This document shows, one piece after another, positions 18,446 to 27,065 of a DNA stretch of 64,000 bases; position 1 is the first letter of the stretch, and each line of letters opens with the position of its first letter. Under the pieces are notes generated by a model, which did not search any database, was not told the DNA's origin, and saw only the letters and a program-made list of their open reading frames with translations. This DNA is from Promethearchaeota archaeon (GTDB taxonomy: Archaea > Asgardarchaeota > Lokiarchaeia > Sigyniarchaeales > SOKP01): positions 1 to 64,000 of the forward strand of contig JALGVJ010000012.1 in NCBI GenBank assembly GCA_029838195.1, given 5' to 3'. The translations under genes and the position numbers were made by a program.

Positions 18446-20005
18446 TTAAACTTGATTATTTTTGAACCTATTAAATACATGTTTTTCTTCTTTTTCTTTA
18501 GGAATCCACATTTGATTTAACCAATAATTCATTTCAGCTTTATTTTTTGTTTCAAAAATATTCATAAAAACGTCCATGAGCATTTCCGTAGGCTTTCCTG
18601 TATGAGCTGATAATAGGTGTATTAATTCCATATTTTCCTTTATCCGCATTTGCTTCCAAGCATCATATCCTTCTAAATAACTTTTTATCGAATTCCAATA
18701 TTCCGTATTTTTCATGCCATTTATCAGGTAATAATCTGTTTCTAATTCATTTTTACCCTCGATATATGCTTTTAGTAATATTTGCTTCCAATTATCTGGT
18801 AATATAATATTATATTCAGAAGGATTAACTGAAATATAAGAACCGGGAGTAAGTCGAAAGGCTGACATGCTATAGTTGGTTAAGTTTAATTCTTCGATTA
18901 AACACAAGGTTTTTTTTATACTTTCTTCATTTTCGCCAGGATGCCCTACTATAAATGAGCCAGCCCCGTGAATGTTTAAATTCTTTACAATGGCATGTGT
19001 TTCTTTCATTTTATCCAAAGTAATTCGTTTGTACATTCTTTTTAAGATTCTTTCATCTCCAGATTCCCATCCAAAATATAAAGTAACAAGCCCAGATTGT
19101 TTTAATTTGCTTAAGATTTCATGATTAAAAGAATCAAACCGTCCAAAAGCGAACCAGTTGATTTTCATATCGTTTTCAATTATATAATCTGCGAATTTGC
19201 TTAAAAGAGAGATATTGGGAGTGGAATCCACGATATATAAATTTCCAATCCCGTGAAAATAGTAATCATTTTCAATCTCTTGAACGATATTATCCCAGTT
19301 TCTTAATCGGATGCTATTTAATTTTTGAAATTGTCCATGTGAAATATGATTTGGACAGAAGACCTCTCTCTTTTTTCCCCATAAATAAGAATGGGAACAA
19401 AAACTACAAGCATTTTCACATCCTCTTTTCATGTTAATTGGAAGGATGGGGAAATAATCTTTTAGATTAATTCCGTTCCATGTCACGATTATTTCATTTA
19501 CATCAAATAATTCCCACTTTGTTTTCACGATTTTACCTTCTTCCCTATATATCGTATTTGGTACTTCTTTTAGAGAAGCTTTATCAATGAGCGCATTATA
19601 AATCTCTACGATTGCTTTTTCACCTTCACCATACACTAAAGCATCAAATACATGAAATTCCTTGAGATCATAGCAGATTTCTTCAAATAATTGAATGATG
19701 GGTCCACCCGCTACCAATATGCTCGAAGAAATTTTTTTGATTTCATTAGCAAGATTAATTATCTCTTTTAATCCATTCCCTACATTTTCAATCTTGAATC
19801 CAACAATCATGGGATTAGTCTCTTGGATATATTTTAATGCATCTTCTTTTTCATTATTCCATGAATTAAGATCGAAGTATTTACTTTTTATTCCGGCATT
19901 TTCAAGGCTTGCCATCAAGTAAGCAATTCCTAAATCTGGAACTAATTGATCAAAACAATCCATTTTACCCGTATATTTAACCAAAACAACTTCTTTTCCA
20001 TTCAT
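18446..20005 (-). CDS. B12-binding radical SAM protein
   Basis: A 519-residue protein. The N-terminal cobalamin-binding fold spans about residues 1-160 (PDLGIAYLMASLENAG, then GFKIENVGNG and VAGGPIIQLF). The radical SAM core begins near residue 190 with the cluster motif KRGCENACSFCSHS (C-x3-C-x2-C). Later marks are LYFGWESGDERILKRM and GSFIVGHPGENEES. Such enzymes often methylate or rearrange unactivated carbons. Its start overlaps the end of the GNAT gene at 20002-21255 by 4 bp, so the two are translated together. The C-terminal 130 residues are helical and not recognised. Confidence 0.8.
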   Translation of the reverse strand: MNGKEVVLVKYTGKMDCFDQLVPDLGIAYLMASLENAGIKSKYFDLNSWNNEKEDALKYIQETNPMIVGFKIENVGNGLKEIINLANEIKKISSSILVAGGPIIQLFEEICYDLKEFHVFDALVYGEGEKAIVEIYNALIDKASLKEVPNTIYREEGKIVKTKWELFDVNEIIVTWNGINLKDYFPILPINMKRGCENACSFCSHSYLWGKKREVFCPNHISHGQFQKLNSIRLRNWDNIVQEIENDYYFHGIGNLYIVDSTPNISLLSKFADYIIENDMKINWFAFGRFDSFNHEILSKLKQSGLVTLYFGWESGDERILKRMYKRITLDKMKETHAIVKNLNIHGAGSFIVGHPGENEESIKKTLCLIEELNLTNYSMSAFRLTPGSYISVNPSEYNIILPDNWKQILLKAYIEGKNELETDYYLINGMKNTEYWNSIKSYLEGYDAWKQMRIKENMELIHLLSAHTGKPTEMLMDVFMNIFETKNKAEMNYWLNQMWIPKEKEEKHVFNRFKNNQV

Positions 20006-21255
20006 GTTAATTCCCTCATATATTCTATTCTTGAGAAAAAATTGGTTTCTTTCAAAAATCTTTCATTTTCTTCAGCACATTTTAGAATTTCTATTTTTCC
20101 TTTAAACCAACAAAAACCGACAGCGTCCTCAAAAATTCCCAATCTATCATTATAAAAATAAGAAGGAACATACCCACAAGGTATAAATCCGTTTCTGATT
20201 AAAATTTTTTGATGTTCTGGTTCATACCCGGATACAAAAACTTCCACATAGCGAATATCTATTTCCTGAAGCAATATTTTTAATTTTTTGATAAAACATT
20301 CTAATTCCTCTAATTGTTCTATATCATACCTACAATTTTCGATGTTTTTATTATATTCATCGTACTCGAATTTAAAATATGAGGTGGAATTTTTCAGAGT
20401 GATTGTAAATTTAATCTTACCAAAATTTTCTAGAGTTTTTGTTAAATTTAAATTGTTCATGATCCATTTCTCTTTATTTTTATTAATGATAATCCCATCC
20501 TCATTAATAAGGGGGCGCCCTAATCCATATCGTTTATTTGAATAAGAATAGAAATCGACAATTTCAGGAATGATATGAGGGATTTCTTCAGTCCTAAATT
20601 TTTTTATAGCTACTTGATCATAAATTACATGTAAAAAACTAGATTCTGGGACATTAAATATTAAATCTTTATTTGGGAAAAAAGCGACTGGTTTAAAACC
20701 AATAGAATTGCCAATGCTTTGGGCTTTTGGATGCTTAGTGCGCGCTTCTGAAAAATATCTTATAACATCATTTTTACATGAACAATACATATAAATAATA
20801 CATGCAAAAACGGTATTTTTCATATCAAATTTGCCTTGATATTCTTCTTTTAAAATTAATCCATGTGGATTCCCAATTTTCTCTTTAAAATTTAATTTAT
20901 ATCCTAGAGCTCCAATTATTTCATCATTTAGCTTAAAGATTAACCATTTATAATTTTCACTAGTCAAAATATGGGTAAGCTCTTTCTCATCTTCATATCG
21001 CTTATTAGGATAAGTACCTTTATAAACTTCATAAATAAGGTTTTTAATATTAATTGAATCTTCAGGTTTAGCAACTATTATAGTTGGGAATATTTTAGAG
21101 CTTTTCCGCTTTTGTAAATTAAAAAGAGTAAGAATATCACTTTTTAAATTATGATTCGCTCTTAAGATCGAATTTTTAAATAATTTAAAATAATCTTCTA
21201 ACCATAATGGTTCCACTTGATGATTCTTTTTGTATAAAATATCTTTATTTTTCAT
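20002..21255 (-). CDS. GNAT-fold acyltransferase-like protein
   Basis: A protein of about 417 residues with an N-terminal GNAT domain (TIIVAKPEDSINIKNLIYEV, then WLIFKLNDEIIGALGY and a GFKPVAFFP C-terminal motif). A second half ends in YVEVFVSGYEPEHQKILIRNGFIPCGY, which looks like the terminal strands of another GNAT fold. It is upstream of, and overlaps by 4 bp, the B12-radical SAM gene, so the two probably act in one modification pathway. The acyl donor and acceptor are unknown. I use the ATG at 21255. A TTG at 21309 would add 18 residues. Confidence 0.65.
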   Translation of the reverse strand: MKNKDILYKKNHQVEPLWLEDYFKLFKNSILRANHNLKSDILTLFNLQKRKSSKIFPTIIVAKPEDSINIKNLIYEVYKGTYPNKRYEDEKELTHILTSENYKWLIFKLNDEIIGALGYKLNFKEKIGNPHGLILKEEYQGKFDMKNTVFACIIYMYCSCKNDVIRYFSEARTKHPKAQSIGNSIGFKPVAFFPNKDLIFNVPESSFLHVIYDQVAIKKFRTEEIPHIIPEIVDFYSYSNKRYGLGRPLINEDGIIINKNKEKWIMNNLNLTKTLENFGKIKFTITLKNSTSYFKFEYDEYNKNIENCRYDIEQLEELECFIKKLKILLQEIDIRYVEVFVSGYEPEHQKILIRNGFIPCGYVPSYFYNDRLGIFEDAVGFCWFKGKIEILKCAEENERFLKETNFFSRIEYMRELT

Positions 21256-21343
21256 CGCTCTTCTATCAAAAAAAGTAATATTTTTAAATAAAGATAATGA
21301 ATATCTCAATAATTATTAAAACGAAATTTTGGTTTTATTTACA

Positions 21344-22348
21344 ATGAAATCCAAAAAACAAGAGTTAAAAGTTATTTTATTGAATAATGTTGACGATATC
21401 ATGAAATATATTTCTCATGGCATGTCTTTACCTTGTTTACCTGCTCTTAAAAAATATATTCGATATGATATAGAATATTATAACACAATATCTCTTATAA
21501 TAAAAGAGAAGGATGAAATTAAAGGGCACGTTTTGCTATATTCTGATAAGACAGATGATGAAAAAATACTTTATTTTGGACACTTTCAAGTTGCTAATCA
21601 TTTAGGATCATTTATCGAAATTTTGATAAAGAACATTTTAGAATTTGCACGGCATAATAAATTTAAAATTATTCGGGGACCAATCAATCCACCAACAATA
21701 ATCTATGGATGGGGTTTTTTAAATTCAAAACATTCTCCTCCGCAACCTACAGCTCGATTACCAACGAATCCTCTAATTTATGTTGAAAAATTCGGAGATC
21801 ATAGATTTATACCAGTAAAACAAGATGTACATCGAGAGATTCCTATTTATGAAATTTCCATAAATGAATATGATTATTCAGATTATGAATATTTTAATCC
21901 TAAAACTAAAGAAGAATTCGTAGAGAAATATTATGAAATATTAGAAGATATGCAACTTAGGAATTTACCAAAGGAAGTTGCAGTTACTCCAAGTGCCGCC
22001 AAACTTTTTAAAAGCCATCATAAATTCATTTTAGAATATGGAAATCGCTACATGTTTGATTTCGTGCGATATAAAAAGACAAATGAAATCATAGCTTCAG
22101 GATTAAACGTTCCCGATCCTTTTAGACGAGACCATGTCATTTTCTATAGCTATTCAGTGGAAAAAGAGCACCGTAGAAAAGGCCTCGCCATGTTAATGTT
22201 GAAAAATACTTTAGATAATTTAAAACCTTTAGGATGGAATTATGCGAGTGGAAGATTTAATTCTAAAGTTAAATCCTCTTGGAACACTGCTTCTAAAGTT
22301 AAAGCATCAAAAGCAATCTCCTATATTTTATTTGAAAAAATTTTATAA
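21344..22348 (+). CDS. GNAT-family acyltransferase
   Basis: A protein of about 334 residues. The first half contains IIRGPINPPTIIYGWGF, a pattern found in acyltransferases that also carry a C-terminal GNAT domain. The second half has the GNAT acyl-CoA loop EKEHRRKGLAMLMLKNTLDN followed by GWNYASGRFNSKVKSSWNTASKV. It is divergently placed from the GNAT-radical SAM pair with a gap of under 100 bp between start codons, so the two units share a promoter region. The start is ATG 21344. A TTG at 21329 is in frame but less likely. Confidence 0.7.
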   Translation: MKSKKQELKVILLNNVDDIMKYISHGMSLPCLPALKKYIRYDIEYYNTISLIIKEKDEIKGHVLLYSDKTDDEKILYFGHFQVANHLGSFIEILIKNILEFARHNKFKIIRGPINPPTIIYGWGFLNSKHSPPQPTARLPTNPLIYVEKFGDHRFIPVKQDVHREIPIYEISINEYDYSDYEYFNPKTKEEFVEKYYEILEDMQLRNLPKEVAVTPSAAKLFKSHHKFILEYGNRYMFDFVRYKKTNEIIASGLNVPDPFRRDHVIFYSYSVEKEHRRKGLAMLMLKNTLDNLKPLGWNYASGRFNSKVKSSWNTASKVKASKAISYILFEKIL

Positions 22349-22415
22349 AAAATTAAATTGACTTAATTAATTTTAATGTGATTACCATACTTATAAGTAC
22401 TCTATGATAATTTGT

Positions 22416-23108
22416 TTAAAGATCTGTACCAATTCCTTTATAAAGTAAATAAGAAAAAGGAATTAAGCCAAGTGATATAAAAATATAGATTGTTGTAAAA
22501 ATAGGATTTTTCCATGTATTATAAAGAATTCCAGAATATAAATAAAGAGACATTCCAACAAATCCAAAGAGAAATAGTTTCCACTTTTTTTTTAAACTAT
22601 TATCATGAATTTTCATGTAAATATTTACATGATAATAATATGTAATTAAAAAAATTATTGAAAGATAAGAATAAAGCAATATTAATAATTGCCAGCTCCA
22701 TATGGGACGCCAATTGGTTGTTTCATTAATAACAATATTGCCAGGAATATTTAAAAATAAAGTAATTATTATCCCGTGGAAGGTAATTATTAAAAAATGT
22801 TTAAATTTAGAACTTTTGGGATATAATAGCAATAAGTCAAAAATTAATGGAAAAATAATGGCAAAAAAGATGAAAAAGGTCGCTAATACATGGAGGGGAT
22901 ATACGATTGGATCTTGAAGATTAATATAAATGATATTAATAATTAGACCTAAAACAATAAAAAAATAGAGATTCACGAAAACAAATCGAATATATGAAGC
23001 TTTTTTATTAATAATCATTTTAGCTAATATAATGGAATAAAATACAATTACGAGTAGCTGAATGAAATAAGTGAAGAAGTATCTCTGATAATTTAACACT
23101 AACTCCAT
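22416..23108 (-). CDS. Seven-transmembrane protein, stand-alone sensor-like
   Basis: A 230-residue protein of seven hydrophobic helices with short loops. It is similar in size and helix spacing to 5859-6554 and 56082-56822. It resembles the membrane sensor part of archaeal signal-transduction proteins but has no output domain. No partner gene is adjacent in the same strand and operon. Function unknown. Confidence 0.55.
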   Translation of the reverse strand: MELVLNYQRYFFTYFIQLLVIVFYSIILAKMIINKKASYIRFVFVNLYFFIVLGLIINIIYINLQDPIVYPLHVLATFFIFFAIIFPLIFDLLLLYPKSSKFKHFLIITFHGIIITLFLNIPGNIVINETTNWRPIWSWQLLILLYSYLSIIFLITYYYHVNIYMKIHDNSLKKKWKLFLFGFVGMSLYLYSGILYNTWKNPIFTTIYIFISLGLIPFSYLLYKGIGTDL

Positions 23109-23231
23109 TATATAAAAATAATCGAGCAGAGATTTTTAAATATTTGCTCATTATTTAACATGTCTTAATTTTTACGATGTAAAATATCTAAAATAATTTG
23201 TAAAAATCAATATATTCTCTTTATAACAATA

Positions 23232-23708
23232 TTGAAAGGCATTCCTATTTTGTTCATTGCAGAATGGAGCAAAGAATCAAGTTCTCGTTTGCTTCATTTG
23301 TATCCTTCTTCCCTTCCTTTTGATTTAAATTTAATTTCCTTAAAAATATTCTTGACATTTAATGGATTATATTATTCAAGGGATGAAAAAGAGATACAAG
23401 GAACCTTTTTTACCATCGCGATTAACAATATTGGTAGAATAGCTCGTATTTTTTTAGACAAAATTAATGATGACAACATGTTCAACGAGGACAAATCGAA
23501 GCTCTTTATAGTGGTATTATTGGTCCCGGATTATTTTTCAGAAGATAAAGTTTCTGTTGAGTCAGCAAAAAAGATTTTAAAAATCATTTACATTCGATTT
23601 TGGAAAGAATTTCACGATTTAATTATTAATTTTCAAGGGAATGTCACGCCATTTTATCGCTTTATAAATATTATTGAATCTTTAGATTTAACACTGATTA
23701 AAACGTAA
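23232..23708 (+). CDS. Protein of unknown function, possibly longin/roadblock-like
   Basis: A 158-residue protein with alternating strands and helices (IPILFIAEWSKES, then FNGLYYSRDEKE..GTFFTIAIN, then KLFIVVLLVPDYFS) and a terminal helix pair. That order resembles longin or roadblock folds common in Asgard archaea, but the match is weak. Its start is a TTG at 23232. The open frame has no ATG at the right place. The end overlaps the convergent HD gene by 11 bp. Confidence 0.45.
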   Translation: MKGIPILFIAEWSKESSSRLLHLYPSSLPFDLNLISLKIFLTFNGLYYSRDEKEIQGTFFTIAINNIGRIARIFLDKINDDNMFNEDKSKLFIVVLLVPDYFSEDKVSVESAKKILKIIYIRFWKEFHDLIINFQGNVTPFYRFINIIESLDLTLIKT

Positions 23709-24309
23709 TATTAGAACGATTATTGTCTTTTATTAGTTCTTCATAAAAGTGCTTGATCATGTCATGCCGTGATTTTGCCAACTGCTTTGAATAATCTAAA
23801 TAGAGAAGATCTTTTAATTTTAAAATTTTATTTTCCAAATGTCTTATTACATCTTCAATCCTACCGCCATTCCTTATCGTAAATCCAATCGTACGATATA
23901 TTCCAATCGCACCTAAAGCATCTAATTTATCGCAATCAGAAAGGATTTTAGCTTCTAAAGTGTTAGCAGGAATATTATTGGAGAAGGAGTGCGCTCGAAT
24001 GCAATGAAGTATATTATTCAAGATTTTTTCGGGAAATTCAATTTTTTCCCATTTAAAAAATTTTTTTGCCATTTCAGCGGAAATTTCCGCATGATTTTTA
24101 CCTTTAAAAATTTCGCCATGATCCATTCGTCCAATATCATGTAAGAGTGCGGATATTTTTAAGATAAACAAATTTGCATTTAATTTTTTTCCCATTTCCA
24201 TGCATGATTGATAAACTCTTTCTACATGAGGAAATCCATGAATGTCATCTTGTTCTGAATGTGATCTTGCATGGTTTTTTATCAACAAAATAAGTTTATC
24301 ATCCGACAT
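23698..24309 (-). CDS. HD-domain phosphohydrolase
   Basis: A protein of about 203 residues of the YedJ/HDIG-like group. Metal-binding HD residues can be followed: HGFPHVERVY (first His), SALLHDIGRMDHG (HD pair), HCIRAHSFS and ILSDCDKLDALGAIGIYRT (last Asp). Members hydrolyse phosphate esters of nucleotides or related compounds. The start is taken at ATG 24309. A TTG at 24369 lies 4 bp after the upstream gene and would add 20 basic residues. It probably shares a transcript with the upstream membrane hydrolase. Confidence 0.75.
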   Translation of the reverse strand: MSDDKLILLIKNHARSHSEQDDIHGFPHVERVYQSCMEMGKKLNANLFILKISALLHDIGRMDHGEIFKGKNHAEISAEMAKKFFKWEKIEFPEKILNNILHCIRAHSFSNNIPANTLEAKILSDCDKLDALGAIGIYRTIGFTIRNGGRIEDVIRHLENKILKLKDLLYLDYSKQLAKSRHDMIKHFYEELIKDNNRSNITF

Positions 24310-24373
24310 GGTAATTATTCGAAATTTTTTTTTTAATTTTGAAAAAAAATACTCAATTAGAATTTTCAATAGA

Positions 24374-25345
24374 CTATTTTAATGAATTGAGGATATTTTT
24401 CATTTTAAGTTCGAATCCATCCTTTCTCTCAATAATTTCTTGAGAAGACGCATCAAACACCACTTTTAGATAATATGCTCTTTCACGAGCATAACTTTCA
24501 GCAAGAAATAAATATACTATTATCTTATTATCGCTTCTCTTCATGATGGGAAGAAGGCATTCCCATTTAGCAAAAAAGGGATATGATTTACTTATTTTTA
24601 ATGCTTTATTTAAGATATTATCTTCCAATGAATTTCTCTTAACTGATAAATTAAAAAGAGTCTCGTTTTTTTTCGAAAAAATGGATTTTTTATGTAATGT
24701 AAAAAAAAAATACTCATTATTTTCCATTCTTTCATGAACGTAATAAAAAAATGGCATAATTCCAGGAATATATCTTTGAGTAGAATTTAGCCGTGCGTAA
24801 ACCCCTATTTTTACAAAGATTTTAGAACCAAAGTAAAAAATGTAGAAATAGGTATAGATTTGAAAAATAAAAAGAAAAATTGCTAAGTTTCGGGTAATAA
24901 ATAGGACTAATAGAGAAATGGTAAAAAAGGATGGCGAAATGATAAATAAAATGGGATTTATTGCCCTATCGATGAAAATTCTATATCTTTTTTTAGAAAA
25001 AGGAAAAAATAAAGGAATTTTTGAAGCCGCCAAGCCATCTAACGATACATGTAAACTATAAAAAATGAAGGCTGAAAAAATAGAGAAAAGAATTGGCTCA
25101 TCGGTGATATAAGTAAAAAATAATCCCATAGGGATGGAAATAATTAATCCCCCAATGTAAGAATGGGAAACCCCTTTATGAGCTAAAAGAGGTTTTGATC
25201 TTACTTTCTTGAAAACATCTAAAAATACGTCTAAATCGGGGAAAATTGTCATGAATCCCGTAAACAAGATGAATTTAAAATCTAATATCCCGAAGAGAAA
25301 AATATTTAATATTAGCCCAATTAGTAAATGCGTGAAAAAATCCAT
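24374..25345 (-). CDS. Membrane-bound metal-dependent hydrolase (DUF457/YdjM type)
   Basis: A 323-residue protein. The first 190 residues hold about five membrane helices with the family motifs FFTHLLIG (His), FPDLDVFLD (acidic) and LAHKGVSHSYIGG (HRG/HS-type motif), and later HVSLDGLAASKIPLFFP. The last 130 residues are soluble and contain a beta-rich tail unusual for the short bacterial members. The family is predicted to act on phospholipid-like substrates, but no reaction is firmly known. Confidence 0.7.
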   Translation of the reverse strand: MDFFTHLLIGLILNIFLFGILDFKFILFTGFMTIFPDLDVFLDVFKKVRSKPLLAHKGVSHSYIGGLIISIPMGLFFTYITDEPILFSIFSAFIFYSLHVSLDGLAASKIPLFFPFSKKRYRIFIDRAINPILFIISPSFFTISLLVLFITRNLAIFLFIFQIYTYFYIFYFGSKIFVKIGVYARLNSTQRYIPGIMPFFYYVHERMENNEYFFFTLHKKSIFSKKNETLFNLSVKRNSLEDNILNKALKISKSYPFFAKWECLLPIMKRSDNKIIVYLFLAESYARERAYYLKVVFDASSQEIIERKDGFELKMKNILNSLK

Positions 25346-25770
25346 TTTAAATCTTGATTTCCCATTAATTTAAGATAATAAAGGAAAGCATTCATGAAAC
25401 ATTTAGATAAGGGGAGATGAGCGAAAAATGGTGCTGTGTCATATATTCAGTCAAATTAAATTGATATTTAGCTAAAAGATTCATGATTTAAAAAATGCAT
25501 CGTGATTATTAATAAGATAATATGATTCCATGGATTTTTGAAAAAATCGGTAAGACCATGAATATTTATTAAACAAAGAAAATTGAAATTTTAATCAATG
25601 AATCATAATATTAAAAATCATTTGCTTATAAAAAAAGGATAAAAATTTTTGTCGTATCAATTCCCTTTTTAAAGAAACTTAAAATAAATTAGTCTTGAAA
25701 ATATTTATTATCGTTTCTTTTTATTAAGTGAATAGCTTGAAAATAATCATGAGGAAAAAATAGTATAAGT
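25346..25770. other. Promoter region between divergent units
   Basis: AT-rich spacer that must carry the promoters of the minus-strand DUF457/HD pair and of the plus-strand SMC operon. A TATA-like AATATTTATTAT run lies near 25700. No gene seen. Confidence 0.35.
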
Positions 25771-27045
25771 ATGAAAAAACTAAATTCACGCGAAAGATTT
25801 TCGATGTATTTCAAAATGAATCCATTTTCGGAGATTCGTGTTGATAAGAAAGATATTTTTATTCGAAATAAATATGATGATATTTTAAATTATATCAAAT
25901 TAATCATTACTTCGCCAAAAGATACGGTATTACTTAATGGATTAAAATTAAAAGGAACACTTTTATTACATGTTCCTGAAGGAACAGATATTATTGAATA
26001 CATTAAATTAATTGCTAAAAATTATTATTTGAATATACTTGAATTAGATTTTATTGAAATTTCAAAAAATCCTCTCGATTTTTTTACCAATTTTCGCGAT
26101 TATTTTAGAAGGTTGTTAGAGAAATTTGATTCCTCTCATGAAGAATTACGTAAGGAGGAAGAACAGGAAATTAGAGATAATGCGGGTGAAGAATTAGAAA
26201 ATGTTAAAACCATTCTCCTTATTAATGAAAACAAAAGTATTTCCAAATATTTTAGAGATAAAAGCTTAATTGAGCAATTGATAATGTTCAATCTACAATT
26301 ACCCGAGACCATTGATTTCATTAAAAAGGGGCTCATATTAATCTGGATTAGTCATGAAATGAATGATATCATTGATAATTCTATTGAACTTTTGGAACTT
26401 TTTGATTTATTCATTAAAATCCCGCTTTTAAATGAGATTGAGCGGGAAACTTATTTAAAAGCGTTTTTAGAAAATAATAAAGAATTAACCTTCCATCTAT
26501 CTCATGTTTTAAACATGACTAAAGATTGGGAAATAAAAGAAATAGCTCATCTCCTTCGACTAGCCATAATAAAATATCATTTAAAATTTGAATTGAACAA
26601 CGTGAGTAATGAAATTACTGAAGTTATAAATGACATTATCAATGCAGAAGAATTAATTCCTTTAAATGCTAAGAGCCCCGAAAAAATAGTTGGAGAATCG
26701 ATTGATGCAGGTACATCCTCAGAGAGAAGAAAACTACCCATTGTTCAACCATTAAAACAAGAAGAGAAGGAACAGGGGCTAAAATCGTTTTTAAAGGAAT
26801 TAGAGGAGAAAAAATATCATGAATTTTTATCAGAACAACTTTATGAGGAAGCAGCTTCAAAAAATTATGAGGATTTGGTCATAATAATCGAAAAATTAAA
26901 TAAAAATGAAATTCTCGAAGATAATGCTAAAAAAATCTTAGCGAAATATCCTTTTATTTTAGCGGACACCCCAACCATGGCTCAAATCAAGCTAGAAAAA
27001 GCGAAAAAGAAAGTCGATTTCTTAAAACAAGCATTTAAGAAATAA
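25771..27045 (+). CDS. Degenerate AAA-fold protein, first gene of the SMC operon
   Basis: A 424-residue protein with no intact ATPase motif but the full order of a classical AAA domain. A YDDILNYIKLIITSPK lead-in (residues 35-50) is followed by KGTLLLHVPEGTDIIEYI at 61-78, where a Walker A GPPGTGKT is expected. TILLINENKS at 147-156 replaces Walker B. GLILIWISHEMNDII at 187-201 is in the sensor-1 position. LFDLFIKIPLLNEIERETYLKAFL at 210-233 matches the FDR..IPLP.E.ER segment. A helical lid follows. Lys, Ser/Thr and the acidic pair are all replaced, so ATP hydrolysis is unlikely. The last 120 residues are helical and charged. It ends 20 bp before smc, so it is probably an SMC-complex partner. 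Confidence 0.6.
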   Translation: MKKLNSRERFSMYFKMNPFSEIRVDKKDIFIRNKYDDILNYIKLIITSPKDTVLLNGLKLKGTLLLHVPEGTDIIEYIKLIAKNYYLNILELDFIEISKNPLDFFTNFRDYFRRLLEKFDSSHEELRKEEEQEIRDNAGEELENVKTILLINENKSISKYFRDKSLIEQLIMFNLQLPETIDFIKKGLILIWISHEMNDIIDNSIELLELFDLFIKIPLLNEIERETYLKAFLENNKELTFHLSHVLNMTKDWEIKEIAHLLRLAIIKYHLKFELNNVSNEITEVINDIINAEELIPLNAKSPEKIVGESIDAGTSSERRKLPIVQPLKQEEKEQGLKSFLKELEEKKYHEFLSEQLYEEAASKNYEDLVIIIEKLNKNEILEDNAKKILAKYPFILADTPTMAQIKLEKAKKKVDFLKQAFKK

Positions 27046-27065
27046 ATTACGGTGGAGAGGAAAAC

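Noticed and set aside
24411..24425. GTTCGAATCC string like a tRNA T-arm
   Set aside because: It is inside the DUF457-type gene and has no matching acceptor or anticodon arms.
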